Of a stretch of DNA of 26,645 nucleotides, positions 1 through 6,319 are shown in pieces. The DNA is from DASVXQ01 sp036392615. GTDB lineage: Bacteria; Actinomycetota; CALGFH01. The translations under genes were made by a program, and so were the position numbers. The notes under the pieces were generated by a model. It was not told where the DNA came from. It saw nothing but the letters and a program-made list of their open reading frames with translations, and ran no database searches. The stretch's first letter is position 1, and every line of letters starts with the position of its first letter. Where the stretch lies: the NCBI GenBank assembly GCA_036392615.1, contig DASVXQ010000229.1:1-26645 (forward strand), written 5' to 3'.

Positions 1-708
1 CCGCGCCCGCTGCGGCCGCTGCGGGTCGACGCGCTGCCGCCGCGGGTCACCGTGGCCGAGGCGCTGGCGCTCGACCCGCAGCTGGTGCCGCCGTCGCCGC
101 TGTGGGCGTTGATCGGCGCGGGCGGCGACGCGCTCGGTCCGGTCGGGGTGGACCTGCTGCAGACCAGCCCGGGCTTCGTGATCGCCGGCCCGCCGCGCTC
201 GGGCCGCTCCACCGTGCTCGAGGTGATGACGCGCTCGCTGATCGGGCGCGACGTGCCGGTGGCGCTGGTCACCCCGCGGCGCTCGCCGCTGCGCTCGCTG
301 GCGCCCCTGCCGGGGGTGCTGGGCGTGGTGGGGGTCGAGGCCGAGGACGTGGAGCAGCTCGACAAGCTGCTGGACGGCCTGGAGCGCCACGTGGTGCTGG
401 TCGACGACGCCGAGCTGCTGCTGGACACGCCGATGGCGGACACCCTGGAGACGCTGGTGCGCAAGGCCCGCGACGCCGACCAGGCGGTGGTCGCCGCCGG
501 CACCACCGACGACCTCGGCGCCCAGTACCGCGGCTTCACCGTCGACCTGCGCCGCTCGCGCAGCGGCCTGCTGATCTCGCCGCAGTCGGGCGCCGACGGC
601 GACCTGCTCGGGGTGCGGCTGCCGCGCAACATGGCCGCCGGCCCCCCCGGCAGGGGACTGCTGGTGCAGGGCGGGACCATCACGCCGGTGCAGGCGGCCC
701 TCCCCTGA
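1..708 (+). CDS. C-terminal part of FtsK/SpoIIIE (EccC-like) type VII secretion ATPase, 5' end outside window
   Basis: The frame is open from base 1, so this is the last ~235 residues of a larger protein. It reads like the final, degenerate ATPase domain of actinobacterial FtsK/SpoIIIE or EccC proteins: a P-loop GPPRSGRSTVL (about nt 187-219), a Walker B-like strand HVVLVDDAELL (about nt 391-423), and an ending with YRGFTVDLRRSRSGLLISPQ, which I associate with this family. EccC-type ATPases power export of WXG100 substrates through the type VII secretion membrane complex. A WXG100 gene converges on it from the other strand 94 bp downstream, which supports a T7SS context, but no other esx/ecc gene is inside the window. 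A stand-alone FHA/FtsK-type protein is the alternative. A GTG at 52 is only an internal codon. Confidence 0.75.
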   Translation, partial: PRPLRPLRVDALPPRVTVAEALALDPQLVPPSPLWALIGAGGDALGPVGVDLLQTSPGFVIAGPPRSGRSTVLEVMTRSLIGRDVPVALVTPRRSPLRSLAPLPGVLGVVGVEAEDVEQLDKLLDGLERHVVLVDDAELLLDTPMADTLETLVRKARDADQAVVAAGTTDDLGAQYRGFTVDLRRSRSGLLISPQSGADGDLLGVRLPRNMAAGPPGRGLLVQGGTITPVQAALP

Positions 709-756
709 CGGGCGGGGCCCTCCTCCCGCGGCCAAGCGGAAGGCCCGGATGCGGAA

Positions 757-779
757 GGCCCCGGCCGATGGCCGGGGCC
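757..779. terminator. Bidirectional terminator-like hairpin between convergent genes
   Basis: A perfect 10-bp inverted repeat (GGCCCCGGCC / GGCCGGGGCC) with a 3-nt loop GAT lies between the ATPase stop at 708 and the WXG100 stop at 802. There is no T-tract on either side, which is common for GC-rich actinobacterial terminators. Its position between two convergent genes suggests that it serves both. Confidence 0.55.
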
Positions 780-801
780 GCGACGTGCGGAGCGCGACTG
801 T

Positions 802-1077
802 TCAGCTGGTCGCCGTGTCGATCGCCTGCGCGTTCTTGTCGATCGCCTGTGCGGCGTCGTCGAGTGCGACGGTGAGCTTGTCCAGCGTCGGCTTGAAGGT
901 GCTCCAGTCGCCACGGAAACGGTCGGCCGCGGGCCCCATCCAGATGTCGGTGCTGCCGGTGGTGTCACCGTCGAGGCCCTTGACGAGCCCCTTGATCTGG
1001 CTGGAGTCAGTCCGAAACCTCTTGGCGAGGTCGCGCATTCGGTCGGTCTGGCCGCCCCGCTGACCGTTTGGAGGCAT
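802..1077 (-). CDS. WXG100-family (ESAT-6-like) secreted protein
   Basis: A 91-residue protein, the usual size for WXG100 proteins, with the hallmark WMG (W-X-G) at residues 46-48. It lies between two predicted amphipathic helices (about 10-42 and 52-88), giving the helical-hairpin fold. Such proteins are substrates or co-substrates of type VII secretion and act as dimers. I chose the ATG at 1077 over the longer reading to 1179 because a strong ribosome binding site (AGGAAGGAG) sits 6 nt upstream and the N-terminus then matches family length. The gene converges on an EccC/FtsK-like ATPase end, the likely export machinery. It stands alone, without an esxA/esxB-type partner, so it may homodimerise. 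A weak -10 (TATGCT, minus strand, 1128-1133) lies about 50 nt upstream. Confidence 0.85.
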   Translation of the reverse strand: MPPNGQRGGQTDRMRDLAKRFRTDSSQIKGLVKGLDGDTTGSTDIWMGPAADRFRGDWSTFKPTLDKLTVALDDAAQAIDKNAQAIDTATS

Positions 1078-1474
1078 ATGGTCTCCTTCCTGAATGTCCG
1101 ACGATTGGCGTCCGTGCGCCGGCGCGAAGCATAACCGATGCGTCCGATTGGAAATCCGTAATGCCCCAGGTGTATCCATCGGCCCGATCTATCTCTCGGC
1201 TCGAACCGGCTGCCCGTGGTCATCGCTGGCCACAATGGATCAAGTTCGCATGGCGCGAGGTGATGACCGGCCGGCCGGCCGGACGGCCCCGATCGGGGGA
1301 ACGCTGAGGTCCTGATGGGGGACGTCCGGACCGCTCCCTTGACTACGTGCTTTCTTACCAGGCGTTTTTGGCTATTGCGTCGCACTTGCGCCAGCAACGA
1401 CGATTCCTGGCGGCTCGCGGCGGAGGCATGCCCTGCCGCCCGGGCTTTGGAGGCGTCGCTCTAAGGGGGGGCTG
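1078..1474. other. Divergent intergenic region of 397 bp, no gene seen
   Basis: This stretch separates the WXG100 gene (minus) from the papain-like gene (plus). It is visibly less GC-rich than its surroundings around 1100-1240 and 1335-1400, as expected for a promoter region. It holds a weak minus-strand -10 (TATGCT, 1128-1133), a GGCC-rich run at 1269-1287, and a 12-bp perfect palindrome CCCCGATCGGGG at 1287-1298. Short ORFs in it have no ribosome binding site and do not look like proteins. No convincing -35/-10 pair was found for the plus-strand gene. Confidence 0.5.
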
Positions 1475-2911
1475 GTGCCGACAACCGGGTTCAACCCTTC
1501 ACGACACGGGTTCCATTTCCGCAACGACTTCGCCGGGAAGCAGGTCATCGTGCCGGGCTTCGGCGAGGTCCCGACCAGGGGCCGCGGCGGCGGGATGGCC
1601 TTCGCCACGCTCGACTACTGGTACGCGGGGCTGCCGGTCCCGACCCACCGGGCGGAGGACTTCGAGAGCACCGGCGTGCCGCAGGACGGCTCGCGCCTGT
1701 CGGACTACCTCTACAAGCGACTGTTCGACAGCTTCGCCACCTGGACGGCCCGCCAGTTCGTCACCTGGGCGCTGGCCAACGACGAGCAGACCTGGGCCGA
1801 CCCGGGCGTCACCGCGCGCACGCGGCAGGAGCAGCTGCCGAGCATGCGGCGCGCGATCGACGCCGGCCGGCCGGTCGTGCTCGGCCTGGTGGCGGCGTCG
1901 TCGCTCGACGAGCTGGCCGCCAACCATCAGGTGGTGGCGCATGCCTACGAGGCCGACGACGAGGCGGGCAGCATCCGCATCCGGGTCTACGACCCCGACC
2001 GGCTGGACACCGACGTGGTGCTGGAGCTCGACGGCAGCGGCCCGGACCTGCGCTCCAGCGTCGCCGGGGAGCGCTGGCGGGGCTGCTTCGTGCAGGACTA
2101 CGTGCCGGAGCGGCCGCCGTACCAGGACCTCGCCATCTCGCGGGGCATCTGGGTGAACTCCTGGACGCCGACGCTCGGGCGCCACTTCGTGACCCAGTAC
2201 ACCGTGCGCAACTACGGCGACCACCCGGCCAGGCTGTCCGAGCTGTGCGTGGCCGTGCGCGGACCGTCGGGCGAGCGGCTCGACCACCTGCTCGGCGGCG
2301 ACGGCGATCCGACGCCGCTGGCGCCGGGCGCCGAGCGCGCGCTGTTCAAGGCGGTGGTCAGCTTCGGCACCACGCCGGGCGGCTACGAGCTCACCGCGGC
2401 CTACCGTTCCGAGCAGGGCTCGCTGGTGGCGCTGCCGCCGGCCGAGCCGGGCACCATGGGGCAGCTCGGCGTCACCGCGATCGCACCGGAGCGCGACACG
2501 CGCGTGATGGTGCGGTTCATCGAGGCCACCGTCGAGGACGCCGAGGCGGTCGGCGGCAAGCTGTCGCTCGGCCTGGCGGTCAACGGCCAGCACGTCCAGT
2601 GGCCCCAGGACGGACCGCTCGACGTCTCCGACGGCAAGACCTTCGACGTCGAGGAGCGCTTCGAGCTGCTGCTGGCGCCGAACCAGCCGGTCACCGTGAC
2701 GGTTGCGGGGGCCGGCGTGAGCGCCCAGTCCGGCGGGGTGGTCTGCGAGCGCTGGCTCGGCCTGGACGGCTGGGGCCGGGGCGAGCACGCCTACCGGAGC
2801 CGCATCCCCTCCTCGCTGCCGAACTGCGACGGGCAGTGGTCGGAGGGCGCCTACACCATCCGCTTCCTGATCGAGACCGACCGGCTGGAGGACGACCAGC
2901 CACGATCCTGA
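1475..2911 (+). CDS. Papain-fold-like protein lacking the nucleophilic Cys, with C-terminal Ig-like domain
   Basis: A 478-residue protein. The first ~200 residues resemble a widespread uncharacterised bacterial family with papain/C39-like features: HGFHFRN near the start, then normally a GLCGGM motif before a LDY/RDY helix, a PLGLV-type strand, an NHQV-AY-Y motif and a VYDP motif. Here these read HGFHFRN (11-17), RGRGGGM (35-41), LGLV (136-139), NHQVVAHAY (150-158) and VYDP (171-174). H151 and D173 are kept, but the expected Cys is Gly38. Residues ~215-310 look like a CARDB-type Ig domain (VRNYG, APGAER, GGYELTAAY); the rest is probably another beta domain. No signal peptide or membrane segment is evident. 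The GTG at 1475 follows AAGGGGGG. It is divergent from the WXG100 gene; a link to secretion is only a guess. A non-catalytic role is likely. Confidence 0.55.
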   Translation: MPTTGFNPSRHGFHFRNDFAGKQVIVPGFGEVPTRGRGGGMAFATLDYWYAGLPVPTHRAEDFESTGVPQDGSRLSDYLYKRLFDSFATWTARQFVTWALANDEQTWADPGVTARTRQEQLPSMRRAIDAGRPVVLGLVAASSLDELAANHQVVAHAYEADDEAGSIRIRVYDPDRLDTDVVLELDGSGPDLRSSVAGERWRGCFVQDYVPERPPYQDLAISRGIWVNSWTPTLGRHFVTQYTVRNYGDHPARLSELCVAVRGPSGERLDHLLGGDGDPTPLAPGAERALFKAVVSFGTTPGGYELTAAYRSEQGSLVALPPAEPGTMGQLGVTAIAPERDTRVMVRFIEATVEDAEAVGGKLSLGLAVNGQHVQWPQDGPLDVSDGKTFDVEERFELLLAPNQPVTVTVAGAGVSAQSGGVVCERWLGLDGWGRGEHAYRSRIPSSLPNCDGQWSEGAYTIRFLIETDRLEDDQPRS

Positions 2912-2950
2912 AAGGCTTCGCCGCGCCCGCGGCGGAGAACGGGGGGGCAT

Positions 2951-3020
2951 CCGACAGGGGCCGCCTCGTCCCCCGAGCGCCGGAACCGATCGTCGGCGCT
3001 CTAGGGGCGGCCCCTGTCGG
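2951..3020. repeat. Large nested inverted repeat, 15-bp perfect outer stem
   Basis: The outer arms CCGACAGGGGCCGCC (2951-2965) and GGCGGCCCCTGTCGG (3006-3020) are perfectly complementary. Inside them a second stem, GAGCGCC (2975-2981) with GGCGCTC (2995-3001), closes a 13-nt loop. It lies 40 bp after the papain-like gene and 101 bp before the convergent IclR stop, so it could end transcription from both sides. The stem is much longer than the other intergenic hairpins here. No flanking T-tract is present. Confidence 0.6.
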
Positions 3021-3120
3021 CCCAACATTCGCCGCCGGGCTCGCGCCGGCCCGTACGGCGGCGCGCCTCGGCCAGCCGGCCCACGGCGAGGCCGCGTCCG
3101 TCGCCGGCATGGTCAGGGGC

Positions 3121-3912
3121 TCAGCCGATCGTGGCGGGCGACGCGCTGGCGGCCAGGTCGGAGAGCTCGCAGGCGGCGCGGAGCAGGTGCGGCAGGAAGT
3201 CGTCGCGGAGCTGGGCGGCGCTCACCCGGCCGGCGTGGCCGCAGATGGTGATCGCGGTGGTCACCTCGCCGGCGGCGTCGCGGATGGGCGCGGCGATCGA
3301 GCGCAGCCCCTCCTCGAGCTCCTCGTCCACCAGCGACCAGCCCTGCCTGCGCACGACCGCCAGCAGCTCGCGCAGGCGTCGCTCGTCGGTGATGGTGCGC
3401 GCCGTCAGCGGCGCCAGGGTGACCGACCGGAAGTAGTCGTCCAGCCGCTCCGGTTCGAGGTGGCTCAGCAGCACGCGCCCCATCGAGGTGGCGTAGGCGG
3501 GCACGCGCGAGCCGACCTTGGTGGTCAGCGCCATCACCCGCCGGGTCGAGACCCTGGCGACGTAGACCACGTCGGTCCCGTCCAGCACGGTCAGCGAGAC
3601 CGACTCGCCGGTGCGCTCGCCCAGCTCGGCCAGCACCGGCTCGGCCAGCTCGCGCAGGTCCAGCGAGGACAGGTAGCTGAAGCCCAGCCGCAGCACCCGC
3701 GGCGTGAGCGCGAACTCGCGCTCGCCGCTGGAGCGCACGAAGCCGAGCTGCTGGAGGGTCAGCAGCACGCGCCTGGCGGTGGCGCGGGTGAGGCCGGTCG
3801 CCTCGGCGGCCTGGCTCACCGTCAGCGACTGGGTGGCGGCCGAGAACGCCTCGAGCACGGCGAGGCCGTGGTCGAGCGACTGGATGAAGTCCCGGTCGGT
3901 GCTGGTCGGCAT
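3121..3912 (-). CDS. IclR-family transcriptional regulator (PcaR/PobR-like)
   Basis: A 263-residue protein. An N-terminal winged helix-turn-helix (about 10-75; LTVSQAAEATGLTRATARR is the HTH) is followed by the IclR effector-binding domain (about 80-255; VYVARVSTRRVM, VGSRVPAYATSMGRVLLS, RSIAAPIRD). The opening DFIQSLDHGLAVLEAFS resembles the PcaR/PcaU/PobR branch that controls aromatic acid catabolism through the beta-ketoadipate pathway. No such catabolic gene is in this window, so the target is unknown. The ATG at 3912 is chosen because family members start just before DFIQSL; longer starts at 3945 or 3963 are possible. A -10-like TACACT (minus strand, 3946-3951) and direct repeats at 3922-3937 lie just upstream and may serve autoregulation. 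The gene stands alone. Confidence 0.85.
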   Translation of the reverse strand: MPTSTDRDFIQSLDHGLAVLEAFSAATQSLTVSQAAEATGLTRATARRVLLTLQQLGFVRSSGEREFALTPRVLRLGFSYLSSLDLRELAEPVLAELGERTGESVSLTVLDGTDVVYVARVSTRRVMALTTKVGSRVPAYATSMGRVLLSHLEPERLDDYFRSVTLAPLTARTITDERRLRELLAVVRRQGWSLVDEELEEGLRSIAAPIRDAAGEVTTAITICGHAGRVSAAQLRDDFLPHLLRAACELSDLAASASPATIG

Positions 3913-3921
3913 GCTTCGAAC

Positions 3922-3937
3922 CCGATCGTCCGATGGT
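3922..3937. promoter_or_regulatory. Direct repeat CCGATCGT/CCGATGGT before the IclR start, possible operator
   Basis: Two adjoining 8-bp units that differ at one base lie between the regulator's -10-like hexamer and its start codon. PcaU, of the same subfamily, is known to bind repeated 10-bp elements, so an autoregulatory site is plausible. The repeat is short and could be chance. Confidence 0.25.
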
Positions 3938-3983
3938 CCGGCCATAGTGTACGCGCTGCGCACAGCCGGATTGACCGCGTCCG

Positions 3984-4127
3984 GGGCTGGCGACCAGGGA
4001 CGAGATCGTCCACGTCGCCGCGCTGCACAGCGGCACCGGGGTGGACGAGCCCAACTTCCTGGCGACCGTCGACGTCGACCCGGACTCGCCCAGCTACTCG
4101 CGGGTGGTGCACCGCACCGAGATCTTC
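3984..4127 (+). pseudogene. Remnant of a selenium-binding protein (SBP56/methanethiol oxidase) gene
   Basis: Frame 3990-4127 reads ATRDEIVHVAALHSG, then TGVDEPNFLATVDVDP, then DSPSYSRVVHRTEIF. This aligns without gaps to the N-terminal strand of SBP56 proteins (human SELENBP1: REEIVYLPCIYRNTG, then TEAPDYLATVDVDPKSP, then QYCQVIHRLPMP). A stop (TGA, 3972-3974) lies just upstream in frame and there is no start codon. Similarity ends after HRTEIF, without the expected DELHH-GW continuation. About 47 of the family's ~450 residues remain, and the Cys of the LPCIY motif is Ala here. It lies on the plus strand between two minus-strand genes, 16 bp from the anti-sigma stop. A decayed fragment is the simplest reading; the family match is clear by eye but was not searched. 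Confidence 0.7.
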
Positions 4128-4143
4128 CCTGACGCGCCGCTGC

Positions 4144-4944
4144 TCAGTCCCTCTTGCCCTGCGGCTCGGTGGTTGCCTTCGGGGACTTGGCGTGGACGGT
4201 GGCGTTCCCCTCGGCCTTGCCGCCGCCGCCGTCGCCGCCGTTGCCCCCGCCGCCGCCCTGGCCGCCGGACTGCTGGTCGCCGCCCTGGCCCTGCCCCTTG
4301 TCGGACCCGGTGGTCGACGTGGCGCGCCGGCCGTGGTCCTCGTCCCGCCGGTCCTCGGACCGGGTGGTCGGCGGGATGCCATGGCCGCCGCGTGGCTGCT
4401 CGCCGGATCCGGAGGAGGAGCTGGGGCCCGCGGCGGTGCTGCCGGTCGGCCCGGGCCGCTGGCTGGTCGAGGTGGCGCGGCGCGGCGGGTTGCGGCGCTC
4501 GTCCGGACCTGGCACGCCGGCCCCGCCGAGGACCCGGTGCGCCACCCGTTGCGCCGGGTCGGGCAGGGTGCCGGTGGCCGCGGCGGCGACCCCTGCCAGC
4601 GACAGCAGCAGGACCACCACCGCGGCGGCCAGCTTGACGCCGACCAGCCGGCGGCGTGGGGAGTGGTGCCGGCGGCCAGCCCGAGGGGGGACCGGGCGAA
4701 CCGCCGACACGAATGCCGCCACCGCCGCGTCCTCGCCGGCGAGCTCGTCGGAGCTCGGCGGCGCCGCGGCGGCGGCCAGCAGCTCGGCCACCCGCGCGTA
4801 GTCGGGCGGCACCTCGGCGGAGCCGGGACGGCCGGCGAGCAGCCGCTCGGCCGCGCGCTCGTCGAGCGCGGGCGCGTCGGGCTCCGAGGCGGGGTGGCTT
4901 GGTCGAATGGGCATCTCGTTCCTGAGACCGTCGTCGTGCGGCAT
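4144..4944 (-). CDS. Probable anti-sigma factor, single-pass membrane protein
   Basis: A 266-residue protein encoded directly after an ECF sigma gene. Residues ~30-80 (AAERLLAGR, YARVAELLAAAAAPPSSDELAGEDAAVAAF) match a pattern I know from ECF-linked actinobacterial membrane proteins. A basic stretch (RAGRRHHSPRRRL) precedes one transmembrane helix (about 101-123). The remainder is a low-complexity Pro/Ser/Thr/Gly tail, presumably extracytoplasmic, including a Gly/Gln-rich stretch near the end. No zinc-binding HxxxCxxC motif is present, so it is not a ZAS-type anti-sigma. The ATG at 4944 follows GGGGGGT, which overlaps the sigma gene's TAA stop (4949-4951), so the two are translationally coupled. 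A GTG at 4959 is the alternative start. By inference it holds the sigma factor at the membrane until a signal arrives. Confidence 0.6.
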   Translation of the reverse strand: MPHDDGLRNEMPIRPSHPASEPDAPALDERAAERLLAGRPGSAEVPPDYARVAELLAAAAAPPSSDELAGEDAAVAAFVSAVRPVPPRAGRRHHSPRRRLVGVKLAAAVVVLLLSLAGVAAAATGTLPDPAQRVAHRVLGGAGVPGPDERRNPPRRATSTSQRPGPTGSTAAGPSSSSGSGEQPRGGHGIPPTTRSEDRRDEDHGRRATSTTGSDKGQGQGGDQQSGGQGGGGGNGGDGGGGKAEGNATVHAKSPKATTEPQGKRD

Positions 4945-4948
4945 GGCG

Positions 4949-5515
4949 TTACCCCCCACGCCCCGCGCTCGACACGCCCGTCCCGAGCCGCTGCGCCAGC
5001 CGGCGCAGGCCCCGGTGCGACAGCACCCGCACCGCGCCGGCCCGCTTGCCGACGATCGAGGCCACCTGGGCGACCTCGAGCCCGGCCACGACCCGCAGGG
5101 TGATCACCTCGGCCTGGTCGGGCGGCAGCTCGGCGATCAGCGTCAGCGCCGCCCGGGTGGAGATCGCCTCGAGCACCGGGGCGGCGGCGTCGTCCCGCTC
5201 CGGCCGGTCGAGGAACTCCTCCGGCGGCAGCGGGGTGACCGGGTGGCGCGCCTCGCGCCGGCGCCAGTCGACCATGCGGTGGCGGGCGACGGTGAACACC
5301 CAGGCGCGGAAGCCGGTCTCGTCGCCGCGGAAGCGCCACAGCCCTCGGGCCACCTCCAGCCAGGTCTCCGAGGCGAGGTCCTCGCTGGCCGCGTGTGCCA
5401 CCACCCGCAGGTAGCGCAGCAACGCGGGTTGCAGGTCGCGCCACAGGACCGCGAACGCCCGCTCGTCCCCGCCCCTGGCGGCGGCGATCACCTCATCGAA
5501 ACCGGGGCCGATCAT
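4949..5515 (-). CDS. ECF-type RNA polymerase sigma-70 factor
   Basis: A 188-residue protein with the two-domain ECF layout. Sigma region 2 spans about 15-90 (AFAVLWRDLQPALLRYL, DLASETWLEVARGLWRF, FRAWVFTVARHRMVDWRRR). Region 4 spans about 120-175 (LIAELPPDQAEVITLRVVAGL, VAQVASIVGKRAGAVRVLSHRGLRRLA), an HTH that recognises the -35 element. There is no region 1.1 or 3. It is followed by a coupled membrane anti-sigma-like gene, a standard arrangement for surface-stress or secretion-stress signalling. The start at ATG 5515 precedes a typical FDEVIAAARGGD opening. No GGAAC-type ECF promoter was found upstream, so autoregulation is not evident. A perfect TTGACA lies on the minus strand at 5547-5552 but has no matching -10 at normal spacing. 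Confidence 0.9.
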   Translation of the reverse strand: MIGPGFDEVIAAARGGDERAFAVLWRDLQPALLRYLRVVAHAASEDLASETWLEVARGLWRFRGDETGFRAWVFTVARHRMVDWRRREARHPVTPLPPEEFLDRPERDDAAAPVLEAISTRAALTLIAELPPDQAEVITLRVVAGLEVAQVASIVGKRAGAVRVLSHRGLRRLAQRLGTGVSSAGRGG

Positions 5516-5647
5516 CGCCGGCAGGCTCGCCGCCGCCGGGCAACCATGTCAAGTCGCCGACGGGCGCACGGCCGGGAGGGCTACCCTGCCTGGGTCGTGC
5601 CGCGCCACCAGGGAGGAGCCTTGACCGCCAGGCAGCGAGGCAGGCCC

Positions 5648-6271
5648 GTGCGCCACCCGATCTACGCCCGCGTCTACGCGCGGCTCAGCGCCGGGATGGA
5701 GCCCGAGGTCGCCGGCAACCGCCGGCGCCTGCTCGCCGGGCTCGCCGGCAGGGTGATCGAGGTGGGCGCCGGCAACGGCCTCAACTTCCCGCACTACCCG
5801 TCCAGCGTCGAGCGGGTGGTCGCGGTCGAGCCGGAGCCGTACCTGCGCGCCCTGGCGGTCGAGGCGGCCCGGCAGGCGCCGGTGCCGGTCGAGGTGCTCG
5901 ACGGCACGGCCGACGCGCTGCCGGTCGAGCCGGGGTTCGACGCCGGGGTCGCCTCGCTGGTGCTGTGCTCCGTGCCCGACCAGGGCGACGCGCTCACCGA
6001 GCTGCACCGGGTGATCCGGCCCGGCGGCGAGCTGCGCTTCTACGAGCACGTGCTGGCGCCCGAGCCGGGCCTGGCGCGGGTCCAGCGGCTGCTCGACCCC
6101 GTCTGGCAGGCGATCGGCGGCGGCTGCCACAGCGCGCGCGACACCCTCGCCGCGATCGTCGCGGCCGGGTTCGTGGTCGACCGCGTCGAGCGCTTCCGCT
6201 TTCCGGACAACCAGGTGCCATTCATCACCGCCCCGCACGTGCTCGGGGCCGCCCACCGCCCGGCCGGCTGA
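5648..6271 (+). CDS. Class I SAM-dependent methyltransferase (UbiE/METTL7-like)
   Basis: A 207-residue protein with the Rossmann methyltransferase motifs in order: motif I VIEVGAGNGLNFPHYP (about 36-51), the acidic residue ending strand 2 in VVAVEPEPYL (about 59-68), motif II/III region FDAGVASLVLCSVPD, and post-motif LHRVIRPGGELRFYEHV. This pattern matches small UbiE/COQ5 or METTL7-like methyltransferases, whose substrates are quinone precursors, lipids or thiols; the actual substrate cannot be told. The GTG at 5648 (RHPIYARVYARLS start, GAGG 7 nt upstream) fits family N-termini. A TTG at 5621 with a stronger but very close GGGAGGAG is the alternative. It converges with the mannosidase gene, with 36 bp between the stops. 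Confidence 0.75.
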   Translation: MRHPIYARVYARLSAGMEPEVAGNRRRLLAGLAGRVIEVGAGNGLNFPHYPSSVERVVAVEPEPYLRALAVEAARQAPVPVEVLDGTADALPVEPGFDAGVASLVLCSVPDQGDALTELHRVIRPGGELRFYEHVLAPEPGLARVQRLLDPVWQAIGGGCHSARDTLAAIVAAGFVVDRVERFRFPDNQVPFITAPHVLGAAHRPAG

Positions 6272-6285
6272 GGGCGCCGGCCCGG

Positions 6286-6319
6286 GGGTCACGGCGGCGG
6301 CTCCGGGTCACGGCGGCGG
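6286..6319. repeat. Short direct repeat, two copies of a 15-bp unit
   Basis: GGGTCACGGCGGCGG occurs at 6286-6300 and again at 6305-6319, separated by CTCC. The second copy contains the mannosidase stop codon (TCA on plus, 6308-6310), so the first looks like a small local duplication of that gene's end, possibly by replication slippage in GC-rich DNA. Confidence 0.7.

Noticed and set aside
1068..1315. Short plus-strand frames in the WXG100 upstream region
   Set aside because: No ribosome binding site, overlap with the WXG100 promoter and start, and no protein-like composition.
2245..5103. 952-codon open frame on the plus strand
   Set aside because: It crosses the end of the papain-like gene and lies antisense to the IclR and anti-sigma genes; composition is Arg/Gly/Ala/Pro-rich with no domain. 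The real plus-strand signal here is only the SBP56 remnant, in another frame.
5547..5552. Perfect TTGACA upstream of the ECF sigma gene (minus strand)
   Set aside because: No -10-like hexamer at 16-19 bp spacing, and it lies only 31 nt from the start codon, so it is not a convincing promoter.
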